Counted from the first letter of the stretch, positions 34,090 to 45,089 are shown. The stretch: 64,000 nt of DNA from Monodelphis domestica (GCF_027887165.1 NC_077227.1:71038752-71102751), one strand, 5' to 3'. The notes: generated by a model not told the origin, from the letters alone. Made by a program: numbers and translations.

Positions 34090-34400
34090 ATGGCATAATT
34101 AGGAAAGCTCTGGCCCAGGAGTCACAAATGCAGGGATTAAATCTGGGTTCCACCACAAACTAGCTATTTGATTTTTAATTTTTTGATTTTGAAACTCTTA
34201 CCTTCTGCCTTAGTGTCATTTCTAAAACAGAAAAGCGACAAGGGCTAGGCAAAAGTAACTTGATCAGGGTCACAGCTAGGAAGGCTATTTGACCTTTTTG
34301 AAATCATTTTGTCTTTATGGGTCTCAGTTTCTCCATTTATAGAAAGAAGCAATTGGGCTAGACATCTTTATGATCCTTTCCAGCTCCAATATTTTATGAA
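34090..34400 (+). mobile_element. MIR split by a SINE
   Basis: The left part GAAAGCTCTGGCCCAGGAGTCAC...CACAAACTAGCTATTTGA stops at 34171. The right part restarts GCTATTTGACC at 34284 and continues GGGTCTCAGTTTCTCCATTT and GATCCTTTCCAGCTCC. Confidence 0.8.
34172..34283 (-). mobile_element. 5'-truncated SINE inserted in MIR, 9-bp target duplication
   Basis: CTCTTACCTTCTGCCTTAG through GGGCTAGGCAAAAGTAAC and GTCACAGCTAGGAA. GCTATTTGA lies at 34163-34171 and 34284-34292. The head is missing. Confidence 0.88.
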
Positions 34401-34799
34401 TTATGAGCTAATTGTGTTTAAGGCAGAGTGAATGACAACCCTTTTAAAATGATAATGGATTTCTGTAGACTAATCTCATTTAACACAAACAATGGGTTCT
34501 TCAGTGGTACCCAGAATGAGATAACTTCTGCAAAGCAGTCCATCTGAGCTGCCATGGCCCCTGAGCACAAGGCAGGGTTTCCAAGGGCATCTAATCCTTG
34601 ATATTTATTCTCCTCATCTCCTTAGGCACAAGTATCCACTGATTCTCTAGACCAATAGGATTGCCTCCTGAGAGATGTCCAATTACCTTCTAATACTATA
34701 AACTTTCTGCCTTTCTACTGATATACATCAGTACAAGATGAAGTCATGGCCATGTCAAATTCTATGTAGAAGAATTCTAGACAGAAGAAGGGAAGGGGA

Positions 34800-35165
34800 G
34801 AGAGTAAACATTTACACAATACCTACTATGTGCCAGGTGTTATGCTAAGTCCTTTTAATAATAATGATAATTTATATATTTTAATTTAATATATAATAAT
34901 TTAAACATTTAATTATTAATAATAATAATTTAAATTTACATCTATATAGTGCTCACTATGCTCTAAGTACTTTACAATAATTTCATCATTTGACTCTCAT
35001 AACTATCCTGGAGTTAGGTGGTATCATTATTTTCATTTTAAAGATGAGAAAATTGAGGCAGACAGAAATTAAGAGACTTGCCCAGGATCACACAGTAAGT
35101 ATCTTAACCCTGGATTTGAACTTAGGTCTTCCTGATTCCAGAACTGTTTCTCTATTTACCATGCC
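34800..35165 (-). mobile_element. MIR relics (two, with AT-rich interval)
   Basis: ACCTACTATGTGCCAGGTGTTATGC, then an (AATAAT)-rich spacer at 34857-34930, then GTGCTCACTATGCTCTAAGTAC, GATGAGAAAATTGAGGCAGACAG and GATTTGAACTTAGGTCTTCCTG. Confidence 0.75.
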
Positions 35166-35289
35166 CTCTAACTTCCTCTACTTCTCCCAGAGAAGCCTTA
35201 CTTCTGCTAAACATATGGTTCCTTCATCTTCTTTGGGTCATTTTTCAATAGAGTCTTTAATTAGTAGATAGAATATAGGTCAATATTAA

Positions 35290-35480
35290 GTAAGGCAGCA
35301 TATTATATAAGAAACACAATTCATCGTCAGTAGGATCTATATTCAAATCCCAGTTCTGAAGCTTATTATGTGTGACTTTAGACAAGCCAGTTCAAATTTC
35401 TTGACCTCAGTTTCCCCATCTATAAATTGAAGGCATTAGCCAAGATGGCCTCTAAGCTGTTCTTTATGATGCTGCTATAA
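35290..35480 (+). mobile_element. MIR relic
   Basis: ATTCAAATCCCAGTTCTGAAGC, CTCAGTTTCCCCATCTATAAATTG, AAGATGGCCTCTAAGCTGTTC. Confidence 0.7.
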
Positions 35481-35702
35481 GGAATGGAGGCTAAGATGGA
35501 ATTCCAATATCCATATGTTCATGCTGTGCTCAATAGATCTGAATGAACTGTTTGTCTCATTTTGGTCATGTCCAAAAATAATGGATGAATCCAGAACAAG
35601 AGAAATGATGGCTCGTATTTTGTGAAAAAGGATTGTTTTTGAGTTCTGGGAGCCATATTTTAAAAGAAGGTGTCCCAACTTAGAGATCCTCCAGAGCAGC
35701 AT

Positions 35703-35850
35703 GGTAAATTGGATACAGCATTGGTTCTGGAGTAGTTGAGAACCTTTGTTCCAATCCCACTTCTGATGCTTATTACCATACAGTGAAGAATGTAGATTTG
35801 TTGATCCTTGATGTTCCTTCCAGCTCTAGATTTTGATTCTATAATCTATA
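35703..35850 (+). mobile_element. MIR relic
   Basis: ATACAGCATTGGTTCTGGAGTAG, CCAATCCCACTTCTGATGC, GATGTTCCTTCCAGCTCTAG. Confidence 0.6.
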
Positions 35851-35854
35851 TCAC

Positions 35855-36072
35855 ATGAGGAATGGTTGAAAGGAACTGAACATGTTTAATTTAGTTTGAA
35901 AAGAGACCAAAAGAGACACAATTATTGCCTTGTATTCAGGAACAATTATAGAGGAGGGATTGATCATGCTTTCCTAGATCCCAAAGGGAAGGATGAGGAA
36001 CAATGGACCAAAGGTCAAGGAGGCAGATTTTGGCTCAAAATTAGAAAGCATTTCCTAATATCTACATCCTAG
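35855..36072 (+). mobile_element. L3/CR1 3' end relic
   Basis: GAGGAATGGTTGAAAGGAACTGAAC, TTTAATTTAGTTTGAAAAGAGACC, AAGGAGGCAGATTTTGGCTC, AGAAAGCATTTCCTAATATC. Cut at the right by a SINE, after which ATGGACTATCTGACCTAAGG may continue it. Confidence 0.7.
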
Positions 36073-36360
36073 CTTAGGGGCTAGTTAGTGGTACAGTGGA
36101 TATAGCTCCGGGCTTATTAGCTATGTGACCCTTAATTCTGTTGGCCTCAGTTTTCTCATCTTGTCCAGGGTCACACAGTAAAGATATGAAGCTGAATTTG
36201 AACTCAGGTCTTCCTGACTCCAGGTTGGTTCTTTATTCACCATGACATTTAGCTCAAAATGAGCTGGAGAAGAAAATGGCAAACCACTCTAGTATCTTTG
36301 CATGGAAAACCCCAAATGGGATCATGAAGACTCTAACATGATGCAATGACTGAACAACAA
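36073..36360 (+). mobile_element. Chimeric MAR1 SINE with an inverted SINE core inside
   Basis: The head GGGGCTAGTTAGTGGTACAGTGG and GTTTTCTCATCT core of MAR1 are interrupted at about 36162-36250 by an antisense core (CCAGGGTCACACAGTAAAG, GAATTTGAACTCAGGTCTTCC, CACCATGACATTTAGCTC). MAR1 then resumes with AAAATGAGCTGGAGAAGAAAATGG and the tail CAATGACTGAACAACAACAAA. Confidence 0.8.
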
Positions 36361-36599
36361 CAAAATGGACTATCTGACCTAAGGATATATAATCACTAGG
36401 AGTGTTAGTTATAGTTTTATTTGGATGAAGAAGGGACTCATGCATCAAGTAAGAGTTTGGAACAGAAGACCTCTGGGGGCTTTCATCCTAAGGTTCCATC
36501 ATTCTAAGATGTTCATTTGTATTCCTAGAGTATACCTAACCTCTTTTTCATGATTTTGTATTGACTAGCATCCCCTTTAGACCTCCCCCTCCTCTTCAG

Positions 36600-36960
36600 C
36601 TTCCTGTTGGCTGATTATCTCTGCTAGTGGAGCTTTAATTAATGCCCTCAACATGGAGTGTGGTTCTTTGCATCACCAGGCTGGCCTGAAATGAATAAAA
36701 TAATTTGATTGCTCCAGATGAATGTGACACAAAATTAAAAGATGCCAAAACACATTGCAATAAATTGAATGATTTTGCTCCAATTTATTATATTTCAAAT
36801 TAAATTTAGTTGATCCTCCCCAAATAGTAATCCAGATACTGGCTACAGGGAGATAAACTTAAAGGTTTATTATTGTTTAATTCCAGTATCCTCTGTTTAG
36901 ATTAGACTCCAACATGAGAATCAGCTGGAAAAATAGACAAGGAAGGTCAATCAAGTTCAA
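36600..36960. promoter_or_regulatory. Candidate conserved noncoding element
   Basis: About 360 bp free of recognisable repeats, AT-rich but complex. It contains GCTTTAATTAATGCCC, GAAATGAATAAAATAATTTG, ACATTGCAATAAATTGAATG and CAAATTAAATTTAG, many TAAT/ATTA steps and an ATTGCAATAA C/EBP- or POU-like site. No coding potential. Enhancer function is inferred only. Confidence 0.35.
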
Positions 36961-37059
36961 TAGAAGCAGGATATTCCTCTAGCCAACCTACATCCTGCCC
37001 AAGGGAGAGTTTTTTACATCATAATATACAATTTGGTTTAAACTACTTCCAAATTTAAT

Positions 37060-37600
37060 TGAATTTAGAAAACACCCTTTTTTCTGAGCACCTACTATGT
37101 GCTAGACCCTGGGGAAACAAAGGAAAAATGAAATGGTTCCTGTTCTCAAGGAGTTTATATTCCTCTTGTGAACTATAATACATACACAAATAAGAAGAAT
37201 ATAAGGAAAACGGAGGAGGAAATGTTAATAACAGAAAGGGGGACATATCAGGGAAGACTTCCTGAATTGAACCTTAAGGGGAGCAAGCATAATAGAAGAT
37301 GGTGACAAGGATAAAGTGCACTCCAGACACTGGGGAAAGAGGCAAGAGAGGAAGCCCAGGGAACAACCAGTAGTTCAGATGGTATGGAATATAGAGTTCA
37401 AGAAGGAGTAGTGCCATGGAAAAAAGGACCGAAAAGGAAGCTTGGAATAAAACCTTGGAGGGTGTTACAGGCTAAAGAGTATGTCCTTTGCCTCATTGGT
37501 CATAGGGAGCCACTGGAGGTTTTTTGAGCAGGGGAGTGACATTACCAATCACATACCTCAGGGAGATATTAAACTGGCAGCAGTATGGAGAGAACAAAGA
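37060..37600 (+). mobile_element. Ancient repeat relic, family not assigned
   Basis: CACCTACTATGTGCTAGACCCTGG, TTCTCAAGGAGTTTATATTCC, GGGAAGACTTCCTGAATTG, TCATAGGGAGCCACTGGAGG, GAGCAGGGGAGTGACATTACC. This order recurs in old mammalian repeats. A diverged relative seems to lie at 57590-58200. Confidence 0.5.
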
Positions 37601-38084
37601 TGGGGAAGACTGAAAGCAGGATAGATTGCTTGTTTGTTGGCCCTTCCCTACTGTGGACTCTGCCCACCTTCCTCCTGCCAGCTAAATTCCTAGTTCTACT
37701 TCTTCCTTTTCTTCTATCTTCCATCTCCATCTCCAGCCCTGGCCACTTTGTCCTATTACTACCTAAAGCCTGGCAGTGCCATACACAGTGTTGAGTCTGC
37801 CTCTCTTCTATCTAACACTTTGCCTTTGCTCCATCCCCTCTTAAATAAAGAGAAGCAGCTTCTCTTATTTATTTTTCCAGAGCAACTGACTCCTTTGGGT
37901 TTTGATGTTAAAGGAAAATGTGGTACCATAGAATAATCCTATATATCTATGCAATATATTCACACAACACCTTTCCAGTGAGTCATGATAGCATCCCTGG
38001 CAGGAACATAGGGGAAGCATTATTATCCACATTTCGAACATTAGGGAAAGAAAGTTTTGACTGAATAATAATAATAATAATAAT

Positions 38085-38245
38085 GATTGTGCTTTACATA
38101 CATGATCTGATTTAATCCTTCTAACAACTGTTAAAATAGGCATTATTATGCCTATTTTACAGATGAAAAAACTGAGTGACTTAATAAGGTCACAGAGCAG
38201 AACCATCAGCCAAATTTTCTGAATTCAAGTCTGACACTTTATTCA
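38085..38245 (-). mobile_element. MIR relic with (AAT)n edge
   Basis: (AAT)6 at 38067-38086, then CATGATCTGATTTAATCCTTC, CTATTTTACAGATGAAAAAAC and GGTCACAGAGCAGAACC. Confidence 0.7.
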
Positions 38246-38260
38246 CTCAAACATAGCTAT

Positions 38261-38365
38261 GTTATATATACATATGTATGTATGTGTGTGTATCTGTATG
38301 TATATGTATACATACATCACACATGTACACACACATATATGTACACACACACATATATATATTTA
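38261..38365. repeat. Alternating TATG/CATA/CACA simple repeat
   Basis: Purine-pyrimidine alternating tract (TATGTATGTGTGTG, ACACACACATATATGTAC). Prone to Z-DNA or cruciform structure and to length change. Confidence 0.9.
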
Positions 38366-38409
38366 TGTAAACACCTCTTAGTAGCAATAATTGGCATTTT
38401 CTCCAAGTT

Positions 38410-38660
38410 GAGTCAAATAGTTGAGTAGGTAGAATTCTGGGCTTGGAGTCAGATGCCAGAATTGGAATTCAGCTTCAGACATTTGCTAACTGTGTGACCC
38501 TGAGTAATAATTTAACTTCTCTCAGCCTCAGTTTCCTCAACTTAAAAATGGGGATAGTAATAGCACTTACCACACAGAGTTGTTTTAAGGGCCAAATCAG
38601 ATAATATGTTCAATCTCTTGTAAATGTTAAAAAATTTATGCAAATTCTAGATGATATTAT
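38410..38660 (+). mobile_element. MIR-type SINE
   Basis: GGTAGAATTCTGGGCTTGGAGTC, CAGCTTCAGACATTTGCTAAC, CTCAGTTTCCTCAACTTAAAAATGGGG, GTTTTAAGGGCCAAATCAG. Confidence 0.75.
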
Positions 38661-38667
38661 TAGTTTG

Positions 38668-38893
38668 GGCAGCCAGGTGGCACAGTGGATAGAGCATCAG
38701 GTTTAGAAGTCAGGAAGATGAGTCTTAATGAGTTCAAATTCAGCTTTAGACACTAGCTGTGTAACCATTGCCTAGTCACTTAACCCTGTTTTCCTCATCT
38801 GTAAATTGAACTGGAGAAGAAAATGGCAAACCTCTCTAGGACCTTTCCCAAGAATACTCCCCAAATGGGGTCAGATATGATTGAAAAATGCCT
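38668..38893 (+). mobile_element. MAR1-type core-SINE
   Basis: GGGCAGCCAGGTGGCACAGTGG, AATTCAGCTTTAGACACTAGC, GAACTGGAGAAGAAAATGGC, tail CAGATATGATTGAAAAATGCC. Confidence 0.9.
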
Positions 38894-39068
38894 GAATATT
38901 ATGATTATGATTATTTTTAATATGACTTTCCCAACTAGTAAATGGCAGATCTGAGACTCAAATCTATAATTATTGACTGTAGATGTAATCTACTTCCCAT
39001 GACACCATCCTTTCCTTCTTAATGGAAATAAGAAAGAAATGATGTATTCTGGTGGATCAATCAGTAAG

Positions 39069-39270
39069 TTTTTTAAAAAACCCTTACCTTCTGACTTAAA
39101 ATCAATACTAAGCATTGATTCCAAATCAGAAGAGTGGTAAGGGCTAGGCAATTGGAGTTAAGTGACTTGCCTAGGGTCATGCAGCTAGGATGTATCTGAG
39201 TTTAAATTTGAACCCAGATCCTCCCAACTTCAGAGCTGGTGGTCTATCCACTGTGCTATCTAGCTGCCCC
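39069..39270 (-). mobile_element. tRNA-headed SINE
   Basis: TTTTAAAAAACCCTTACCTTC, GGGCTAGGCAATTGGAGTTAAG, GAACCCAGATCCTCC, CACTGTGCTATCTAGCTGCCCC. Confidence 0.9.
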
Positions 39271-40450
39271 TACTTAGACCTCTTTTTAAGACCATAAGTT
39301 ACAGGACTAGTCCTGAGCTACCTCAGGGGAGAGAATTTTCATATTGGTGAGGAATTACTGGTCTAGGCACCTTCTCCCTGACTCCCTACTCTCTCAATGA
39401 AGATAATAATCTCTCCTTTGCTTCAGTATTGGGATTCTCACTGTGCCTCAGTTGTGATAATATGTATGAAATTATTCTGTAACTCTAAAGGTCTCTTTAA
39501 ATATGTCTTTATTATCTAAATGTAAGGAAGTGATCTGTTGTCTGGAAATGTAAAAAGGGCATAAGATAACTTAGTCACAGTCTGCTGGGGGAAAAATCAC
39601 TTTCATAGCTGAGGGGGAAAGAAAAATAATGGAGGTGAAATGGAGGGTGGAAGGGAACATGCCTGGGGCAAGGAAGAGAATGGAAGGGACCAACTGGGAA
39701 GTAGAATGAAATCTTTACTGTTTCTCTTTAGACATTGAGTAATAATTTCTACCTCTGGAAGAGCTTAAAGACTTCCAGAGCCTTTTCCTCAGTCCTGTGA
39801 GGTGACTGGTGCCCAGCTTACTTGCTCTTTTCATGGTAGGAGCAATGGTGATTTTCCGCCCCGCCCAGCATTGCTAAGAAGTGCTTGGCTTCACTATCAT
39901 CCATCCCTCTGTTCTGCTCTGGATGGTGGAGGAAGCAGCCCTGGTGGATTTGAATGTTCCCCTCCAGTTAGTGACAATGGGTCCAGGAGGGTTTTTTTCT
40001 TAGGCTTCTAAATTCATGGGAAGGCCCATGCCATTTGGGAGAGGAGCTATTGGACTGGGATTTCATGTGGAAATAACCTGGAATCAGTAATGAAGAGTGA
40101 ATGAAGGACGAAGGGGTGAAGGGTGTGTTTCTGACTGCCAGACAAACTCTTTTAGGAGGTCAGGAGTCTGTAGGAACTAGTACAGAGGAATAACCCTACC
40201 GGTCTGGTCCAGTTGATCTCTGAGGGATTCCTGTGGTACTGATAGAGATCTGTGACAGAAGAGGGGCTCTTCTCCAGAAAGGGGGAGGGGAGGGTGCCTT
40301 TTAAGAGCTTTGGAGACTTCTAATGGACAGTATGTGTTGAGGAAGGAGAGGGGAGATGCCATTTGAGAGGCTGACAATGGAGAACTGTGAGCTACCATAA
40401 GGGGACTGTCCAGATTTCTGGGATAAGAGATTGTGTGTGTGACTGTGAGT
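39271..40450. other. No recognisable feature (1.2 kb)
   Basis: Low-repeat sequence. The ORF at 39802-40011 has no recognisable domain or exon border. Confidence 0.4.
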
Positions 40451-40454
40451 GTAT

Positions 40455-40542
40455 TTGAGAGAGCTAGAAAGAGAGAGACAATGACACATAGTGACAGAGA
40501 GACAGAGAGAGACAGAAAAGCAAGAGAAAGAAAGAGAGAATT
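40455..40542. repeat. GA/GACA-rich simple repeat
   Basis: A degenerate AGAGAGACAGAGAGA purine-rich tract. Confidence 0.85.
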
Positions 40543-41129
40543 CTTTCCATGATCTCTGAAAAGAACTCTTTACTTGATGTATTAATTTATTTTTTTAGCC
40601 TTTTTTGGCCCTTTGTCCCATGAGAGAAGTGAGTCACCAGATTACATAACTTCGGAGTTAGCAGGAATCTCAGAAGTAGACCAGTCCATCCCATGGCTCC
40701 TCATGCATCTTCTCTACATATTCCTCAGCAGCTGATTGTCCAACTCATCTTGTCTCCCCTGTCCAGTGAGGGGGACCTGTTACCTCTGAATGGGGTGGGT
40801 GGGTTGCTCTGGACAATTTCCTGATCAACTTGATGACTTGAAAGGGTGGTGAGGCTTTGTTTGGAACTTTTATTTAACTTCTTATGGAATTCTAATGTTG
40901 CTTGCAAGGGACGTTGATGGCAACATTTTAGGTGCTGTTCTATAGGGAATTTTCTTAATTTTCTGAGTGAGGGGAACAGGCCACAGAAGATTGGAAAAAA
41001 TTCCATTCAGGAGAATCAGGGGTAGTGGGTGCGAATTACAAAGAGACTAATTCAGGTTTGGTGTAAAAAAACCAAACTTCCTAATAATCAGAGCTATCCA
41101 TAAATGGAATAAACCACTTCAGAAGATAA

Positions 41130-41400
41130 TGATAATAGCTAGTACTTATAGAATTTGATAATAATAGCTAGCATATATAATAGCATATAATAATAGATTT
41201 GTAAAGCATTTATGTTATCTCATTTGATCCTCCCAATAAACTTGGGAGTTAGATGTGATTCTTATCCTCATTTTACAGAGGAGGAAACTGAGACTGATAG
41301 AGGTTTCAGTGACTTGTTCATGACCACACAGCTAATATATGAGTCAGGTTTCAAAGTTGGGTGTTTCTGACTCCAACACTAGTCACTGTAGACTCCTCCT
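41130..41400 (-). mobile_element. MIR
   Basis: GATAATAGCTAGTACTTATAGAATTTG (partly duplicated), AAGCATTTATGTTATCTCATTTGATCC, GAGGAGGAAACTGAGACTG, ACCACACAGCTAATATATGAG. Confidence 0.8.
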
Positions 41401-41410
41401 CATTCAAGAT

Positions 41411-41527
41411 CTTTTAAAAATATTTTATTTTAATCCTTCTGTCAGAATCAATATTGTATTCCAATGAAGAAAAATGGTAAGAGCTAGGCATCGGGGTTTA
41501 AGTGACTTGCCCAGGGTCACACAGCTA
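41411..41527 (-). mobile_element. 5'-truncated SINE inserted in L3
   Basis: TTTTATTTTAATCCTTCTGTCAG, GGTAAGAGCTAGGCATCGGGG, GACTTGCCCAGGGTCACACAGC. The head is absent. Confidence 0.8.
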
Positions 41528-41660
41528 CTCACTGGAGATCTTTAAGCAATGTCTGGATGGCCAATCATCAAGTATGATATAATTGTTTTTTCAGGTATGG
41601 GGTTGACTATATAAACACTGAGGTTACTTCTCTAAAATTCTCTGATTCTGTGCTACAATA

Positions 41661-42310
41661 AGCCCAAGAGGACTAGCAATGTAGGCATAAAACAGAATTT
41701 AGTTCAGGAAATGGGGACTTGGAAATATCACATTGTATTATGATATTTATGGTATAGTAACAAGTAGAATAGAAAAGTTCTTAGAAAAATAGAAATCAGG
41801 AAAGTTGGATTTTAGTCCTGTCACAACCACTAAATAGTTGTATGACCTTGAACAACTCACTTAACTTTTCTGGACTTCAGTTTCTTCATTTGTAGATGAG
41901 AGGACAGGGGGACATGGTTTCTAAAGTGCTTTCCACCTCTTAACATTCTCTCATTCTATGACCTGCACAGAGTGAGCCCGAGAGGCAGTGGTGTGAGCAG
42001 TTCATTCCAAGGAAGACTGAGTCACTCATCACCAAAGGCAGAACTTGAAAATGAAACACCAGTATTCTGAACTCTTTGAAATATATACTTGCCCAATTTA
42101 GTGGGCGTGTTAGATTAAAACTGACTTTCCTCTTCTCAACCTCACATTTTGAGAGAATGCCACCAATTCCTCCTTATTAGTCATGATTCCAAATCCTCTT
42201 GTCACTTCCCCTTGTCACCTTTTGAAGGAGGAAATAAATTGTCATCAAGGCAAACTAAGAATTTATACAAAATAATTTATTATGATTTTTGGCAAACAAT
42301 TAATCAACAA
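41661..42310. other. Mostly unassigned sequence
   Basis: A MIR fragment at 41800-41960 (GGATTTTAGTCCTGTCACAACC, TTTCTTCATTTGTAGATGAG). The rest shows nothing. Confidence 0.45.
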
Positions 42311-42312
42311 CC

Positions 42313-42527
42313 AGATTAGGAAAAAAAAAAAAACCAAAAACCCTTATCTTCTGCCCTCTAATCAATACTATTGGTTCCAAGGCAGAAAAGTGATAAGGGC
42401 TAGGCAATTGCAGGTAAGTGACTTGTCCAAGGTCATACAACTAGGAAGTGTCTAAGGGCAGATTTGAATCGAGGACCTCTTGTCTCCAGAACTGGCTTTC
42501 TATCCACTGAGTCACCTAGCTGCTGTA
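42313..42527 (-). mobile_element. tRNA-headed SINE
   Basis: CAAAAACCCTTATCTTCTGCCC, GGGCTAGGCAATTGCAGG, GAATCGAGGACCTCTTG, CACTGAGTCACCTAGCTGC. Confidence 0.88.
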
Positions 42528-42628
42528 ACCCATTAGGTTTTATTAAATACCTATTACAAGGTAGGCACTGGGCTAGGTATGGAGGATACAAAGATAGAAA
42601 TGAGTCAGTCCCTGCCTTAGGCAAGTTG

Positions 42629-42825
42629 AGTTTTTTTTTTTTAAACCCTTACCTTCCGTCTTGGAATCAATACCGTGTATTGGTTCCAAGGCAGAAGGGC
42701 TAGCAATGGGGGTTAAAATACTTGTCCAGGGTCACACAGCTGGGAAGTATCTGAGGTCATATTTGAACCTAGGACTTCCCATCTCTAGACCTGGCTCTCA
42801 ATCCACTGAGCTATCCAGCTGCCCC
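42629..42825 (-). mobile_element. tRNA-headed SINE, young
   Basis: TTTTTTTTAAACCCTTACCTTCCGTC to CACTGAGCTATCCAGCTGCCCC. The flanking GAGTTTT (left 42624 region, right 42834 region) suggests a short target duplication. Close to the copies at 55.3 and 58.7 kb. Confidence 0.9.
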
Positions 42826-43214
42826 TGGAAGCCGAGTTTTGATGAAGGATTTGGGGAAGAAAATATATAGCAGAGCAGAGTGGGTATAGGAGACTACAGA
42901 AGAGAACCCTGGGCAATTAGAGAATTTTATGACATTCCCCAGGTTCTTGGATGGGGTGGAAGTTAGTAGGAGAATGGATGGGAGAGAGGCTTCGGAAGAT
43001 AAACAGTATATTTCACATTTTTGTTGTCTAAATCCTTTTTCTAGGATAATACAATCTATAGTCATAGGCTAAGAATGACTGACCTCTCTGTGTCCCTGTC
43101 ATCATGGGAGGCAGGATCCCTTAATGGCAAGATGAGGTGGTCTCTTGGAGAAACAGGTTTGGAAGGATAGTCAGAATGGTTTTGGCTTTTGCTGCTACTA
43201 AGCCTCCATCTTGG

Positions 43215-43405
43215 CTCTGTACTCCCTTTAAATTTTTTCTTTATTTTAATAACAAATTTTCACATAAGTTTTCCCAAGTTTTATGTTTCATGTTGTATCT
43301 CTCCCCTCTTCCCTCCTCCTTCCCATAGCCAACAAGCAATTAAGTCTGGGTTATACATATATTATCAAGCACAACACATTTCCACAATACTCATTTTTGT
43401 CTGGG
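43215..43405 (-). mobile_element. L1 3' UTR fragment, inverted
   Basis: AACAAATTTTCACATAAGTTTTCC, CTCCCCTCTTCCCTCCTCCTTCCCATAGCCAACAAGCAATTAAG, ACACATTTCCACAATACTCAT parallels the L1 tails at 1.3 and 31.2 kb but is a diverged subfamily. Confidence 0.75.
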
Positions 43406-43731
43406 AGAAATAGGGTCAAGAACATCAGATCCCCAAGGAATCCACTTTAGATGGAATATTTTAGGCTCCAAAACTGAGCTAAAAACAACATTACTCAGAG
43501 TTCTGCAGAATGATTCTGGAGTGTGTTCTGGGAAGTAACCTGTGAATTGCTTACTTTTTAGGAATTTTTGTTTAGTTTGCTCTGGCCCTTTCCCATTTCA
43601 CTTCTGCAGTCTGTAGATAGGGTCCCACCTTGGAGATGAGTCTTCAGAGGCCCATCAACATTCTAAATTAGAACACTGGGGCCAAATCAGTTGAAAAGCC
43701 TCACTTTGTTTTGTCTTCCCATGCCCTAGCA

Positions 43732-43945
43732 CCATGCTGGTGAACCTATGACACGTGCACCAGAGGGGGATGTTCGCTTCCCCTCTCCACCATGCCTGAG
43801 GACATTTTTCACATCACTCACCCCTCTGCCAGCAGCTGAATGGGAACACTTCCTCTCTTCCCTGTCTGGGGTAATGGGACAGTTCATATGCAGCTTGAGG
43901 GATTGCAGTTTGGGCACTCAGTCTCTAAAAGGTTCACCATCATTG
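43732..43945. mobile_element. Small hAT-type DNA transposon (MITE)
   Basis: The left end CCATGCTGGTGAACC and the inverted right end CAATGATGGTGAACC match at 13 of 15 positions. The 8-bp flanks CCCTAGCA/CCCTACCT agree at 6 of 8. The interior is C-rich with no transposase. The 214-bp length, end type and 8-bp flanks fit a non-autonomous hAT. Confidence 0.7.
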
Positions 43946-43949
43946 CCCT

Positions 43950-44975
43950 ACCTAGCACATGGTTAGCAAATCCCAACCAACTACTCTACTTCCTATAATT
44001 TAGAACTGATATCTTGCCCAGATGAATTTTTTTTCCTTGTTACCTTTTTCTGTATTGTGATCTTTTATTTAGTTCATCCCTGTCCCTTCCTAGTCTCTGG
44101 TCCCCTCTACCTATTCCTTCAACTATACCTTATGACTTTAAAAATATTGCTATCTTTTGTTTTTATATCAATAGAGTGCTAACTCCACTTTTGACAGGAT
44201 GGAGTTAGTCTCAAGAAGACAAATATTCTTGGTTGTTCCCCCCCCCCCCCACGTTATATCCTTGTATATTTAGGTGGAAGCCATTATTACCATCCAATTT
44301 TTATTCTTGATAAGGAAAACCAAATCTTTTTCTAATATTTGAAGCCCCCAAAGGCTCTGTGATCAGTGATCAGTCTTTAAACTCTGTGCAGAACAGAATA
44401 ATCCATGACTCAGGAACCTCTTTAGTCTGTAATTCAATTCTACAGCTCATCAACATTTGTTAGCCTGTATAGCCATCTCAACAGAAACATGGAATCCAAT
44501 TAGGGGCTGAGATTGCATCAGTTGTCATAGATCATTGTTCATCTGGCACACTCTGGCCTTCCTTTGAGCCGTCAGGGCCCAGCACCAGTCAGGCAGACAG
44601 AGAATCAGGGAGGCAAGCAGACAGGCCCGCAGGGTAACCTTGAATTCTGATTCGGAGCTGGTATATTTCTCTCCCTTTTTCTGAATCCAGCCAATTTGGG
44701 GTTTTAGAGAGCAGCACGGTTATGATTCCAGTTTTAGAATAATTTTAGTTATTTTCAGGGTTAACTTTTAGTCTGGAAGAGATTATAAAGAAAATTCCTG
44801 TGTTGGGGAAAATAAAGAACTCACTCTCTTCCCCAAGATGGTTGTTGAGGCATAGGGATGGAGACTGGATTTGGGATTTCAGTGGCATAGGGAAATTCCA
44901 GGTAAGGAAACTCTCCCTACTAATTGCAGGTTGACACCTGTTCTGCAACTTGGTCTTAGAGAGTTGTCTAGATCA
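43950..44975. other. Mostly unassigned sequence
   Basis: Contains a 13-bp poly-C run (44238-44250). 44390-44720 is complex, non-repetitive sequence; nothing assigned. Confidence 0.4.
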
Positions 44976-44979
44976 TTAA

Positions 44980-45080
44980 GAGGTTAAATGACTTGCTTAA
45001 CTTGTGTATGAGAAGCAAGACTTGAACTTATATTCTTTTGGTTCCAAGGTTAGGTTTCTATACATTATAGCACTATATAA
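44980..45080 (-). mobile_element. MIR fragment
   Basis: GAGGTTAAATGACTTGCTTAAC, GACTTGAACTTATATTCTTTTGG. Confidence 0.5.
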
Positions 45081-45089
45081 AATGGGCTT

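Larger units (their letters stand above)
41050..41660 (+). mobile_element. L3/CR1 3' end, broken by two SINEs
   Basis: AAACTTCCTAATAATCAGAGC and CATAAATGGAATAAACCACTTC at 41075-41122. After a MIR (41130-41400) and a SINE (41411-41527) it resumes CACTGGAGATCTTTAAGCAATGTCTGG, CAGGTATGGGGTTGACTAT and ATTCTCTGATTCTGTG, the rest of the CR1-like terminus. Confidence 0.75.

Noticed and set aside
38261-38365. CRISPR-like or tandem array
   Set aside because: Simple alternating dinucleotides, not direct repeats with unique spacers; eukaryotic context.
43725-43958. Exact CCTAGCAC repeats as the hAT target duplication
   Set aside because: Using them would put the right terminus at CCCTA and misalign the inverted ends; the CCCTAGCA/CCCTACCT placement fits the ends better, though the choice is not certain.
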